Shown: positions 1-11,429 of the stretch, piece by piece
Position numbering within the stretch: position 1 is the first letter of the stretch
Layout: the number at the start of each line of letters is the position of its first letter
Assembly (NCBI RefSeq): GCF_002099425.1
Contig: NW_018344160.1
Coordinates: 2,137,001-2,201,000 of the forward strand
From: Phascolarctos cinereus
Taxonomy: Eukaryota; Chordata; Mammalia; Diprotodontia; Phascolarctidae
Length of the DNA: 64,000 nt
Direction of reading: 5' to 3'
The notes under the pieces: generated by a model
Told to the model about the DNA's origin: nothing
The model's database searches: none
Seen by the model: only the letters and a program-made list of their open reading frames with translations
Translations under genes and position numbers: made by a program

Positions 1-1617
1 CTGGGCCATACCACCAAAGACCAGGAATCAGCAAACCTGGAGCAGGCCTCAGGGGACTGACTCATGGGCAGCTATGGCAATTTCCAGACTTCTCAACCAA
101 CAAACACCAAAGACAACTTAAAAGGTCAGTGGGAAAGTTTTGCGTGACCACAGTGGGAGAAGAGCTTGGTCCGGCCCCAGTTTTGGTGCTGTCCTGTGGC
201 TGCAGCTGCTTTTGCAGCTCTCGGCCCACAGACAGAGGGGGAATTGAGTGGCGAATCAGAGAGAGACTGCAGGGATCTCTTTGCTGGTACTGAAACAGGA
301 TTCCTTGCTTTACCCATTCTTGGATCTAGGTCGCAATTCTGGGGTGGTCCTGAAGCAAGGAGGAGCTTGTGTTGGCAGTGAAGAGAGAATCCTTCTCACA
401 CTTGGAAGGCAGAAAAAAGTGCTTGTGGTCACTCATAGACAAGATCCGAGGCCAGGAAAGGAGTAACACCTCTTCCTTGATCATACCACCCTGAAAAAAC
501 TGAAAATTTATATGTCCCTAGAAGTGTCTCTGAAAACAGCTGCACAAAATCCCAGAATCTTGGGACAGTACATTCTCCATACTGGAAGCAGACCCTTACC
601 TTAACAAAGAGTTTAAAACTCATTTATTGGCTACAAAAATGAACAAATAGCACAAAAATGGCAGGCCATAGAATCTTACTTTGGTGACAAATAAGATTAA
701 AACCTATAATGAAAAAAAGACAACAAAGTCAAAGCTCCTACATCCAAAGCCTCCAAGAGAAATACGAATCATTCCTAGGCCATGGAAGAACTCAAAAAGT
801 ATTTTGAGAAGCAAATAAGAGAAGGAGAGGAAAAACTGGGAAGAGAAATGAGTGTAATGCAAGAAAATTATGAAAAACAAATCAACAGCTTGCTAAAGGA
901 GACCTTAAAAAACACTGAAGGAAATAACACCTTAAAAATAGCCTAACCGAAATGGCAAAAGAGGTCAAAAAGCCAATGAAGAGAACAATGCCTTAAAAAG
1001 TAGAATTGGCCAAATGGAAAACCAAGTCCAAAAGCTCACTGAAGAAAATACTTCCTTAAAATTAGAATGGAGCAAACAGAAGCTAATGACTGCATGAGAA
1101 ATCAAGAAATTTTGAAACAAAACCAAAAAAATGAAAATAGAACACAGTGTGAAAATTTCATTGGAAAAACAGCTGACCTGTAAAATAGAGCCAGGAGAGA
1201 TAATTTAAAAATTGGTGGACTACCTGAAGACCGTGATCAAAACAAGAACCTTGATGTCATCTTTCAAAGAATTATCAAGGAAAACTACCCTAATATTCTA
1301 GAACCAGGGAGTAAAATAGAAATGGAATTTGGAATCCAAAGTTTTAAAAACAAATGTTAAAAATTGTTTTCACATGCAACTGGGAAATAAAATATACAGG
1401 CAATGGGGTATAGAAATCTATCCTGCCCTACAGGAAAGTAGGAGGGGAAAGGGATAAGAGAAAGGGGTTTGATAGAACAGAGGGAAGATTATGGGAAGGG
1501 TTATTCACAATGTATGCCCTCTTGGGATGGGGGAAGGGGTGAGATGAGGAGAAAATTTGGAACTCAAAATCTTGTGGAAGTGAATGTTGAAAACTAAAAA
1601 TAAATAAATTAATAAAT
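1..1617 (+). mobile_element. HAL1-type L1 derivative: 5'UTR, ORF1 and composite 3' tail
   Basis: The left edge of the window cuts into this element. Positions 1-640 match the 5'UTR of the HAL1 at 36339-39275 (compare from about 36580). From about 640 the sequence is ORF1-like, with the lysine- and glutamate-rich coiled-coil repeats typical of L1 ORF1p at 780-1130 and the start of the RRM at about 1195-1325. Frame is lost repeatedly, so no ORF1p can be made. At about 1325 the ORF1 sequence jumps straight into an L1 3' end, followed by a purine-rich module and a second 3'-end-like segment before the A-rich tail. There is no ORF2. The same composite tail recurs at 39000-39275 and on the minus strand at 60971-61290. 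Confidence 0.8.
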
Positions 1618-1646
1618 GTTTAATATTTTAAAAAATAAAATAAAAT

Positions 1647-2588
1647 GCAAAGAAAATATTGGACTACCTAAAACCCAAGATAAAAAAAAAAGCCTAGACA
1701 TCATCTTTCAAATATTATCAAGGAAAACTGCCCTGATATTAAAATAGAAATTGAAAGAATCCATTGATTACCTTCTGAAAGAGATCCCAAAATGAAAACA
1801 GCCAGGAATATCATAGCTAAATTCCACAGCATCTAGGTCAAGGAGAATATATTGCAAGCAGCCAGAAAGAAACAATTCAATCATGGAGTCACAGACAGGA
1901 TAACACAAGATTTAGCAGCTTCTCCATTAAAGGATCGAGGGCTTGGAATATGATATTCTGGAGGCCAAAGGTGTTAGAATTACAACCAAAGTGATTGTGT
2001 ATTGAGCAAAACTGAATATAATCCCTCAGGAGAAAAAAATGGACATTCAGAAGCTGAGGGGATGCCCATTAATTGGGGAATGGCTGAAGAAGTTGTGCTA
2101 TGTTGTCATGATGGAGTACCATTACAGTATAAGAAATGATGAGCAGGATGTTCTCAGAAAAACCTGGAAACACGTGCATGGGCTGATGCAAAGGGACATG
2201 TACTGAGTACAAAGTAACAGCAATATTGGAAGATGATCAGCTGTAAATGACTTAGCTATTCTTAGCAATAAAATGATACAAGACAACTTTGAAGGACTTA
2301 TTATGAAAAATGCTATTCTTCACCAGATAAAGAACTCTTGGTGTCTGAATATAAATTAAAACTTTTTTTTACTTTGTTTTTCTTGAGTTTTTTTCTCTGT
2401 TTTCTTTCACAACATTTTCATTATGAATATGTTTTGCATGACTACATAAGCATAACCTGTATGGAATTGCTTGCCTTCTCAGTGGAGCGGGAAGAGAAGG
2501 GACAGAATATGGAACTTAGAGTTTTAAAAAATGAATGTTAAAAATTGTTTTTACATGTAACTGGAGAAAACAAAATGCTAAATAAAAG
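1647..2588 (+). mobile_element. L1 deletion derivative: ORF1 C-terminus joined to ORF2 C-terminus and 3'UTR
   Basis: Positions 1651-2045 match the RRM and C-terminal domain of L1 ORF1. At about 2050 the sequence jumps to the extreme C-terminus of ORF2, readable as GMPINWGMAE followed by YKK near 2130, then runs through a normal L1 3'UTR to an A-rich end. The ORF1-ORF2 spacer, endonuclease and reverse transcriptase are absent. Frames are broken, so it is a non-coding fossil. The deletion could predate insertion or have happened in place. Confidence 0.75.
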
Positions 2589-3134
2589 AAGATGAAGGAG
2601 GGACTTTTGAAGAAGTGGATGGATTGGGATTGGGAGAGTGGGGAAGAGGAGTAGGTAGACTCTTGGAGGGGTGAGAAAATGGTGAGTGAGTGGGTGGGAG
2701 AGAAGATAAGGTAGCAGGTGTAAAAAAAGACTGAAAAAGAAAATAGTGAATAAAAATGAGATGGAAAAAAATTCACAAATAGCAATTTTAACTTTGAATA
2801 TGATGGCAAAGAACTGGAAATTTCGGGGATCCCTATAAATTGGGGAATGGCTGAAAAACTTGTGGTGTATGGTTGTGATGGAATACTACTGTGGTATAAG
2901 AAATGACAAGCTCAGTGATCTTAGAAAGGTGTGAAATTATGAACAGTGAAGTGAGCAGAATCAAGAGAACATTGTATGTAGTAACAGCAATATTGTTTTA
3001 AGAATGACTTGGAATGACTGTCATTTTGACTATTATAATTACACAAATTTAAAAAAAAGGACCAATGAAGAAAAACACTATCTGCATCCAGAGAAAGAAC
3101 TCATAAAAAGAAATGTGTATAGAATAATTTTACA

Positions 3135-3176
<42 letters not shown>

Positions 3177-3305
3177 TATACACACACACATACATAAAAG
3201 GAATAGTAAGTTATACATAATAGATTTACAGTTTCACATTCAATTATCTTTTATATTATACTATGTCATGGAAATGCTTGTTTTGTTCCATAATTTTTAA
3301 ATAAT
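2589..3305 (+). mobile_element. L1 derivative: inter-ORF spacer, ORF2 start, ORF2 end and 3'UTR
   Basis: Positions 2595-2770 are the purine-rich spacer that lies between ORF1 and ORF2 in these L1s. A short stretch at 2785-2805 resembles the start of ORF2. The sequence then jumps to the ORF2 C-terminus at about 2807, which carries the conserved run around WGMAE and a following YK-N core, and continues into a 3'UTR that contains a TA/CA microsatellite. Almost all of ORF2 is missing. The 3' boundary is approximate. Confidence 0.65.
3139..3194 (+). repeat. (TA)n/(CA)n microsatellite
   Basis: Alternating TA units run into CA units inside the 3'UTR of the L1 above. Confidence 0.95.
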
Positions 3306-5084
3306 TTTTTTTAAAGGTGGGGGTAGTTTATGGACAATTCACATAATCCATTGCTATCTATGCAATGTTAAAGGCCCCAAGGGGAAAATTCCCTTGATGG
3401 TGGATTTATAGGAAGCCACAGACAGGATTGAAAATGAATGAAAAGCCATTTATGGGCTGTAACCTGTACCACCCAAATAAGTAACATCCATGGACCATAG
3501 ACTGCAACATTGGGTGATGTGAGTAGTTATTATATGTTAGTAATTTGGACACATATCCAGTATGCAATGATATTTACTGAGGGAATAAATTATGAACGTA
3601 TTTGTCATTTTTGAACCTGAGTGGTGGCAAAGAAAAAGTTGAGTGTTACCAGCTTAAGGTTGGAGTCATCCATTAACAGGCTGTTTAGAACTATAAAGAT
3701 ACCAATGATGAGTAGCATCAGGAGATTAACGAGGGAGGTGAGATTTCAAATGACATAATTGTACAAGGTATTTTGAGATGCGAAGTGGAGAGACTGATAA
3801 CATATTTTCACCTCGCCTCAGGGGTAATTCTCTCTGGGAACCTTGGATATTTAAATTGGGATGAGACAATTCCTGTCAAGACTATGTAAGCTATCACCTG
3901 AGCCATGCAAATTACCCTACAGCTTCAACATATGACAAGTAGGCGTATAGCAACATTGGAGGGAGTGGGGCAGAGCTTGTGATCTTAATCTTGTAGTTCT
4001 GCCTCTATATCAAGGACGTTGTACCCTGTTGAGGCAAGTCTGACTCAGACTGGTGCCCTATTAATTTAGGTTCACTATTGGAATAATAACAACAAAAAAT
4101 ACATTTTAAGGTTGCTTCAACCATTATACCACACAGGATTGTCAACAAGGATAATACAGTGTCTATCTTGGGTAGATTCAGCCTTCCAATCTCTGTACAG
4201 AAACACTTCTGGTCCCCTGGTCGGTGTGGTTTTAGGGCATTCCACCAAGTCTACCAAGTCTGAAGAACCTGATTCCATGTGGAGAGGCTTTCATGCCCTT
4301 AAGTGACCAGAGAGTGGTATCAACATTGATGAACCTTGAGCTTTAAACTCCCTGGGCCAGACAAGTCAGCAACAGCTGTGTCAACTTTCAGGGAAAATTT
4401 AACTTAACCAAAGTTGCAGGGAGAAGGGAAAACTTGATACATAGTGATTTTATCACATCCCTCTTAATTTATGTCTTTTATATTTTAAATTATATTCATC
4501 AGTGATGAATATAATTGTATTGTAACTGGACTCACACATTGCAACCTTCATTTTAAAACTTTACATCTCATTTCTCTTAAATTTGAGGTGTATGTTCTTA
4601 TGACAAAACCTATGGACCAGAAATACAGTAGTAGACAGCTATGGAGTTAATTGCTTCATAGTCATCAATTTAATTTCTTACCATATTATCACTGAGTAAA
4701 GGCAATGTGACATGATGACACTGTCACATGTCATTAGTTTATTTTGTGCACTGTATCTTTACATAGTATTAAAGAAAAAAAATCAAGTTTTGTTCTGTCA
4801 AAGCCTTTTCCTGATCCAAATATAAAGCTTTCCCATGTCTTATATTTGGCAGGTTCCAAGATTTCTCTTAAGTTCAAATAGTTAGTCACATCTCTCTGAC
4901 TCTCTATGGCATACTGCTGTGATTTTCATTTCATGAACTTTGCACTGTTTGCCAGCCTTTCCAGCAAGGTTCCTGTAAAAACCCTATATTGTACTTGTTG
5001 TCAGTTTGACAGGTCTTTCTGTAGTCTCCATTACTTTAAAATCATTCATATGCTGCACCCTAACTGCAGCTGACCTCAAGGGTC
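3306..5084. other. Unassigned sequence
   Basis: I recognise no repeat family here. The part from about 3330 to 4440 has faint protein-like stretches on the minus strand, for example the peptide DWKAESTQDRHCIILVDN around 4141-4200, within an open run of about 57 codons. No family is recognised. The remainder to 5084 is ordinary AT-rich DNA. Confidence 0.4.
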
Positions 5085-6187
5085 AGTACTTGGTCCTCCT
5101 CTCTATAGTCCAACCCTTGATGATCCCATGAATTTTCAGGGCCTTAATTATTATAACCTCCATGTATTTACTAGAAGAATCTATATATCTAGCCCTTATT
5201 TCTCCTCTGAATTTCAGTTTTTAATCACTACTTGCCTATTAGGGCTTCTCCAGGTCAAGATTTCCAAAACAGAACTTATTTACTTCGCCTGAAGAAAAAA
5301 AATCTCTCCTCCAAACTTTCTGTTGTTGAGACTATAATTTTACTAACCCAGGTTCATAACTTCACTAGTGTTCTCAAGTCTTCTCTCTCCCATATCACTA
5401 ATTTCCAATTAGTTGCCAAGTCTTGTTGATTCTCTCTTCGCAACACTTATTAAATCTTTGTCCTACTCTTTACTCTTTACTCACATGGGTATATGTTAAT
5501 CTCGCCTCCTCCATGAAGTCCCCCTGATGATTTTCCCCACCAGTACCTGTAAATTATTCATCTCCTTGACAACTACAAGAGTTTTCCAAACAATATTTCC
5601 TAAATCACAGATCTGATCATGTAACTATCCTGCTCAAGAATCCTCCTTGGTTCTCTATCGCCTGTAGGAAAAAAAATGCAGACCCCTCTGCTTGGCATTT
5701 AAAGTCATCACACACTAACTCTGGTTAACAGTCGAGTCTTATTTTCTGTTTTTCCTCTTCACATACTTTACAATTTAACCAAACTAACCTCCTTCTGTTC
5801 TCTGAATATTCTATCTTCTACCCTGCTTCCTTCCTTTGCACAAGCTCCTCATTCTTGAAATATACTCCCTTGATCACCTCTACATTTTCCAATATCTACT
5901 TCCTTCAAGGCTCGGCTCCTCTGCTAAGTTCAATAGGGATCCCTTTCCTTATCCCTTTAGTTGTTAGTTTCCCTTATACCTCAATTTATCTCTTACATAT
6001 ATGTCTGTTTATCCCCTTCCCCCTACCTACTTTGTATCTAACATATATACATATTGTCTACCAGAATTTAAGTTCTGAGAGCAGGCATTATTTCTTTTTC
6101 TTTTTCTTTTTTTTGTATTTGCATTTTCCCTAACACAGTACCTAGCATATAATAGATGCTTAACAAATACTTGGTAGTTGATAACTA
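5085..6187 (+). mobile_element. L2-clade LINE, ORF2 3' part and 3' end
   Basis: The segment follows the order of vertebrate L2 ORF2: the stretch after the RT palm near 5090, the region ending in GATCATGTAACTATCCTGCTC near 5620, then the CTTCCTTCAAGGCTCGGCTC region near 5905. It closes with the typical terminal segment, AGTACCTAGCATATAATAGATGC at 6137-6160, followed by the repeats of the L2 end. It is old, heavily diverged and not coding. An L2 lacks a long poly(A) tail, as seen here. Confidence 0.75.
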
Positions 6188-6557
6188 TTTGACCTATTCA
6201 ATAGTTTTGCCTTTTCTATCTTCTATATCTTATTTTTTCTATGTTTTCTATAAAACCCTTCTGCAACTGGGAATGCCTATTTTGTTCTTTAAAACTTTTG
6301 TGTTTACTTTTCTTTGAAATTTTTTTTGTTTGTTTGGAACTTATTTTTACATACCATTAGTATTCTTGAAAAGAGAGTGTGGCTTTTTTCCTCTTGGTAA
6401 TTCCTTTGATCATATTTTTAAATTTCTTCTGTTTCAAAATAAATATGCTCATTTTCCTTGTGTTCCTATTAAAATTCCCAGCTTTCAAGAAATTACATCC
6501 AGGTATCAGTGTAAAATTAACATAAAAATGAAATATTTTCACTTTCATAGTCCTAGT

Positions 6558-6801
6558 GGGCACCTAGGTGGCACAGTGGGTAGAGTGCTGGGCCTAGAGT
6601 CATGAAGACTTATCTTCATGAGTTCAAATCTGGCTGCAGACATTTACTAGCTGTATGACGCTGGGCAAGTCACTTAACCCTGTTTCCCTCAGTTTCCTCA
6701 TCTATAAAATGATCTGGAGAAGGAATTGGTAAACCAGTCTATTATCCTTGCCAAGAAAATCCCAAATAAGGTCACAAAGAGTTGCACATGACTGAACAAC
6801 A
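6558..6801 (+). mobile_element. Marsupial tRNA-derived SINE (Mar1/WSINE type)
   Basis: The 5' part has the tRNA-like A and B box region (GGCACAGTGGGTAGAGTGC, then GAGTTCAAATCTGGC). It is followed by the conserved core TGGGCAAGTCACTTAACC and a 3' unit reading GAAGGAATTGGTAAACC through to the CATGACTGAACAAC end. This full-length copy lies next to the L2 remnant. Confidence 0.85.
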
Positions 6802-6892
6802 AATTTTATTACTCATACCTGAATCTCACCAATTCTAGAAGCCCATTTCCTTTCTTTCTTTTTTTCTTTGTAAACAGATCACAGAGTAAGAG

Positions 6893-7005
6893 ACAGTGTT
6901 TAATAGTGGAGAACTGCACTTGGAATCAGGAAAACCTGAGTCTTACTTCTAACACAAATGGCCTTTGTGACCTTGGGAAAGTCTGTTAACATAAGGTTCC
7001 CACAC
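6893..7005 (+). mobile_element. Old MIR-like / tRNA SINE fragment
   Basis: Diverged match to the SINE body: TGGAATCAGGAAAACCTGAG then GTGACCTTGGGAAAGTC. It is more decayed than the SINE at 6558. Confidence 0.55.
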
Positions 7006-8798
7006 AACTCAATAAAATAAAGAGTTATATCTATATTGACTAGAAGAGTATTTTTTTTCAGTCCCAGGTGTATTCCAAATAAATTTTTAAGATTATCTTA
7101 ATGTATAGCTAAATAAGCATTTCTCCAATAAGTATTATTATATACTAATTCTAAATATTTTATTTCATATATTCATTCTAGTCCCAGGTCCTTTTCATAG
7201 TCATCTCTGAAATGCTATCCCAGGAAATCCCTGATGTTATATACAGGAAACATGCCATAATCTTAAATAATTTTTTTTTCCGGAGCACTTCTTTTGGGAG
7301 CTTATACAGTCACACTTTTTGTCTTTACTTCTCTACAATTCATATTCTACAGCTTCCCAGATCTGATCTCTCAAGAATCAATGGTGCATGTTAGGCAAAA
7401 AACCTTCCCCTATATGGATCCTTTCCTACATTCCCTAGTGTTAAGAACCCCAAACTAATACATTAACACAAAAATTTTTCTACTTTGCACTCAGTTGTTG
7501 TTTTTTTTTACCATAAACCAAAACAATATTCTCTTTCTTCTTAGAACCATTATAATTTCCTATTCTATGGTATGTGAATTATATGTCAACTTTATTTTTA
7601 AAAATACACATTTTATTGAGGAATTTTGTTTTGATACCATAATCACTTTATAACAACCATACTCTAAACCCCTTCAATTAAACAAAAATAATTAAGCAAA
7701 ACCATTTGATTTGATGATTGTGACATGTTCTTATTTCCTATTTTGCTTTCCCTTTATTTATGATTTTCATCTCTCTGCAGCATCATACTTTTAAGTTGTA
7801 GCAACTTCCTGAAGTTTTTTTTCTCCTGGCAGTGATGCCTTTCCTCTTACATGGAGATGTAATTATAGGAAGCAGCTCCTATGGGGCATCCAGAACAAAC
7901 TCAACTGCCCAACCTCTCAAAATCACAATACAGCTTCTATTTCTGGAAATACTAGTTTTGCAAGATCACTATTCATTCACCTATACCTAAAAGAAGAAGA
8001 ACAAACTAGAAAGCAGTCAAAGATTGAGACTGAATTTTAATTTATCTAGGTAAGCATGTTCTGTTGCCACGAGCTCATTGGTACTGTGGCCACTGGAAAC
8101 GGGAAAGAAATCTTCTCTCTGCCCTGACCCCTCAATTGCTGAAAATCCAGTAGAGTCCCAAGTAAAACTCTCAAATGAGAGAAAGAAAGTTTTATAGCTC
8201 TTACAATCTACTGCAAGGGGAGGTTTCTCCTTTACCCTAGTCCAAGCATCTTTATTGCACCAGTCACAGAGATTGTGGGACCAATCCCAATTTCCAGTGT
8301 TGCCCATGTTCTTTAGGAAGGGGTGGGAGTGCATGCCTTTCTAAACAGAAGGGTCTCAATTCAGTAAATTGGACATTATCCTAGTGTAACTCCTGATACA
8401 CTAGATAATGTGTAATTCTTTGTCAAAAAACAATATGGGACCTGTTATTTCATGAAAAGGAGGCAGTATTTTTAAATTTCAAAACAAATAGTATCTGTTT
8501 GCCTCCAAATTTTAAATATTTCCAAGTCATATCAACTGGGAATAGTTGATTGAGATCCAAGCATGTTTACATGATCTTTGCATGAATAATTAAACAAAAC
8601 AGAAGATAAGTTAACAAAATACAAAAAAACTAGATGTAATGTGGCAACACTATGGGATGAACTGATACTTGAAACAACACAGTTTGAATGAATTTGAAAA
8701 TATATGTAAATATGTTAGGCTAAGTAAACAGAATACAATTATGGACCAATCTAAAAGTACTTTCTTAACAAATATTTAATATGCAAGTTCATGTATTG

Positions 8799-8837
<39 letters not shown>

Positions 8838-8940
8838 TATATAAAAACAAATTATATTTCTATGTTACAATACTAAAATATTTTAGATATTTTGCTACAA
8901 AGATGGGGAAGAAAATTAATTTTTAAAGTCTTTTCAAATA
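7006..8940. other. Unassigned AT-rich sequence
   Basis: No repeat family is recognised. There is a 105-codon minus-strand reading frame at 8017-8334 with balanced composition, including the peptide WDSTGFSAIEGSGQREDFF. I see no family match, no exon context and no promoter, so it is not called as a gene. An (AT)n run lies at 8801-8832. Confidence 0.5.
8801..8832. repeat. (AT)n microsatellite
   Basis: About 16 AT units in unassigned DNA just upstream of the L1 that starts at 8941. Confidence 0.95.
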
Positions 8941-9685
8941 CGGAGAGGTTGAATCAAGATGGCAGAGTAAAGGCAGGAACTCATTTGAACTCTCCCAAAT
9001 TCCCCTCCAAACAATTTTAAACAATGCCTCAAATTGAATTTTGGAGTGGCAAAATAAACAAAGGCTTGAAGTAAAACAATTTTCCAGCCAAAGACACCTT
9101 AGTAGGTGAGCAGGAAAGGTTTGTCTAACTGGGGTGATGGTTGGGTCTGGACTGCAGTGCCCTGGAAAGCCAGAAGAAGGCCTTAGAGGTGGCTTCATCA
9201 GTGGTGGCAGCAGGTTTGGGAGCTCTCAGCTTTGGGAGGTCTCAGCCACAGATGGTAAGGAAGTTGGACAAATGGTCAGAATGAGATTACAGGGGCCCCT
9301 TTCCTTGCACTGGGTGCAGAATCCTGTTGCATTGCTCATACACAATTCTGGGTTCCAGTTCGAGGACAAATTAAAACACTAGCACAATAGCACTTGTAAC
9401 AGCTGTGGAATAGGGGTGTAGGGGATGTGGTAACAGTTCCAGAGCAGAGAAGAGTGCTCATATTCACTCACATACCATAGCCCAGACCAGAAGATCAGTG
9501 ACCACATCTCTCCCCAGATCACACCACCTTGCAAAAAGCAAAAACTTACAGATTCCCAGAACAACCTCTGAAAACAGCATCACAAAAGAACTAAAACTTG
9601 GGACAGTGCCCCATCCATCTTGGGAGCAGATAATTAACTTTAATATAAAGTTGAAAGTCAATAAATAGGCTGGAAAAAAATGAGG

Positions 9686-10760
9686 AAACAACAACAAAAA
9701 ATTCTGACCATAGAAGGTTACCATGGCAACAGGAAAGATCAAAACACAAACTTAGAAGAAGATAACAATAGGAAAACAGTTACATGTAAAGCCTCAAAGG
9801 GAAAAATGTGAATTGGACACAAACCCAACAAAATTCGTGGAAGATCTCAAAAAAGATTTTAAAAATTAAATAAGATAGGTAAAGGAAAAATTAGGTTAAA
9901 ATGAGAGTAATACAAGAAATGTATGAACATAGAGTCAACATCTTGGTAAAATAGACAAGCATGCACATGGGCACGTGCACACACAACACACACCACACAC
10001 CACACACACACACACACACACATACACACAGACTGAATAAAATAACACCTTAAAACCTGAATTGGCCAAGTTATAAAAGAGGCCCAAAAGTCCATAGAAG
10101 AGAAGAAATCCTTAAAAAGCAGAATTTGGCAAATGGAAAAAGAGGTACAAAACTTCACTAAAGAAAATAAGTCCCTAAAAATTATAATTGAACAAGTGGA
10201 AGCTAATGACCCCATGAGACATAAAGAAATAATTAAGCAAAATAATGAAAATTAAAAGAAAATGTGAATTATCACATTGGAAACAAAATTGGCATGAAAA
10301 TAGATTGAGGAGCGATAATTTAAGAATTATTGGACTACCTAAAAGCCATGATCAAAAAAACAAAAAGAGCATGGAAAGCATCTTTCCAGAAATTATCAAG
10401 AAAAATTGCCCTGATATCTTAGAACCAGGAGATAAAATAGAAATGGAAAGATTCCACCAATCATCTCCTGAAAAAGATTCTAAAATGAAAACTTCCAAGA
10501 ATATTATAATTAAATCCCAGAGCTCTCAGGCCAAGAAGAAAATATTTGCAAGCAGCCAGAAAGAAAACAAAATTTAATATCATGCAGCCATAGGATAACA
10601 CAAGATTGAGCAGCTTTTACATTAAAGCATCAGAGAGCTTGAAATATGATATACCAGAAGGGAAAGGAGCTAGGATTACAACCAAGAATAACCACTCCAG
10701 CAGAACCATTCCAGCAGGATAATCCTTCAGGACAAAAAAAAATGGATATTTAATGAAATA
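9686..10760 (+). pseudogene. L1 ORF1 remnant (RNA-binding chaperone)
   Basis: ORF1p is the trimeric RNA-binding protein of the L1 ribonucleoprotein. The coiled-coil part is interrupted by a CA microsatellite. The longest open stretch, 10245-10577, contains the RRM entry motif RSDNLRIIGLPKSHDQ and the start of the C-terminal domain (MKTSKNIIIK). The start at 9686 is inferred from the ATG that precedes a lysine/glutamine-rich leader as in related copies. Frameshifted and not functional. Confidence 0.7.
9976..10030. repeat. (CA)n microsatellite inside L1 ORF1
   Basis: CACACA repeats interrupted by ACC units sit within the coiled-coil-coding part of ORF1. Confidence 0.95.
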
Positions 10761-11429
10761 GAGGACTTTGAAGTATTCCTGATGAAAAGACTACAGCTCA
10801 ACAACAACAAAAAAAAAACTGGCTTTAAAATAGAAGACTTAAAAGAAGTATAAAAAGGTAAACACTGAAGACAAATCATAAGGATTACAACAAAGTTGCA
10901 CTGTTTCATTACAGTACTACATGGGAAGATGATACTTGTAACTCTTAAGAACTTTATCATTACTAGGGCAGTTATAAAAAGTATAAATATGCAAGAGGGC
11001 ATGCACGTGAGTTGAATATGATGGGACTGTTTAAAAAATGAAGTTAAGGGGTGAGGAAGAGGTATTCATTGGGAGAAGGAAGAAGGGAATGGTAGAATGA
11101 GGAAAATCATTCCACATAAGAGGCCCAAAAGGAAGAACTTTTACAGAAAAGGGGAAGATGAGGTTGGTGTGTAATGTTTGAACCTTATCTCATTAGAATT
11201 GGCTCAAAGAGGGAATAACATACACACGTAGTTGGGTATAGAAACCTATCTTACCTTACAGGGAAGAAGGAGGTGAAGGGGATAAGAGAGTGGGATAAGA
11301 CTGATAGGAAGGAGGACAGATTAAGTGATGCAGTGGTCAGAAGTAAGACATACTTTTGAGGAGGGACAGGTCAAAAATAGAGAAAAAGAAGATAAGTGGG
11401 GGAAATAGGGTGGAGAGAAGCACAAAGTT

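Noticed and set aside
3306-4440. Nuclear copy of mitochondrial DNA
   Set aside because: I tried to match the minus-strand peptides to ND1, ND5, ATP6 and cytochrome b and to rRNA; none aligned.
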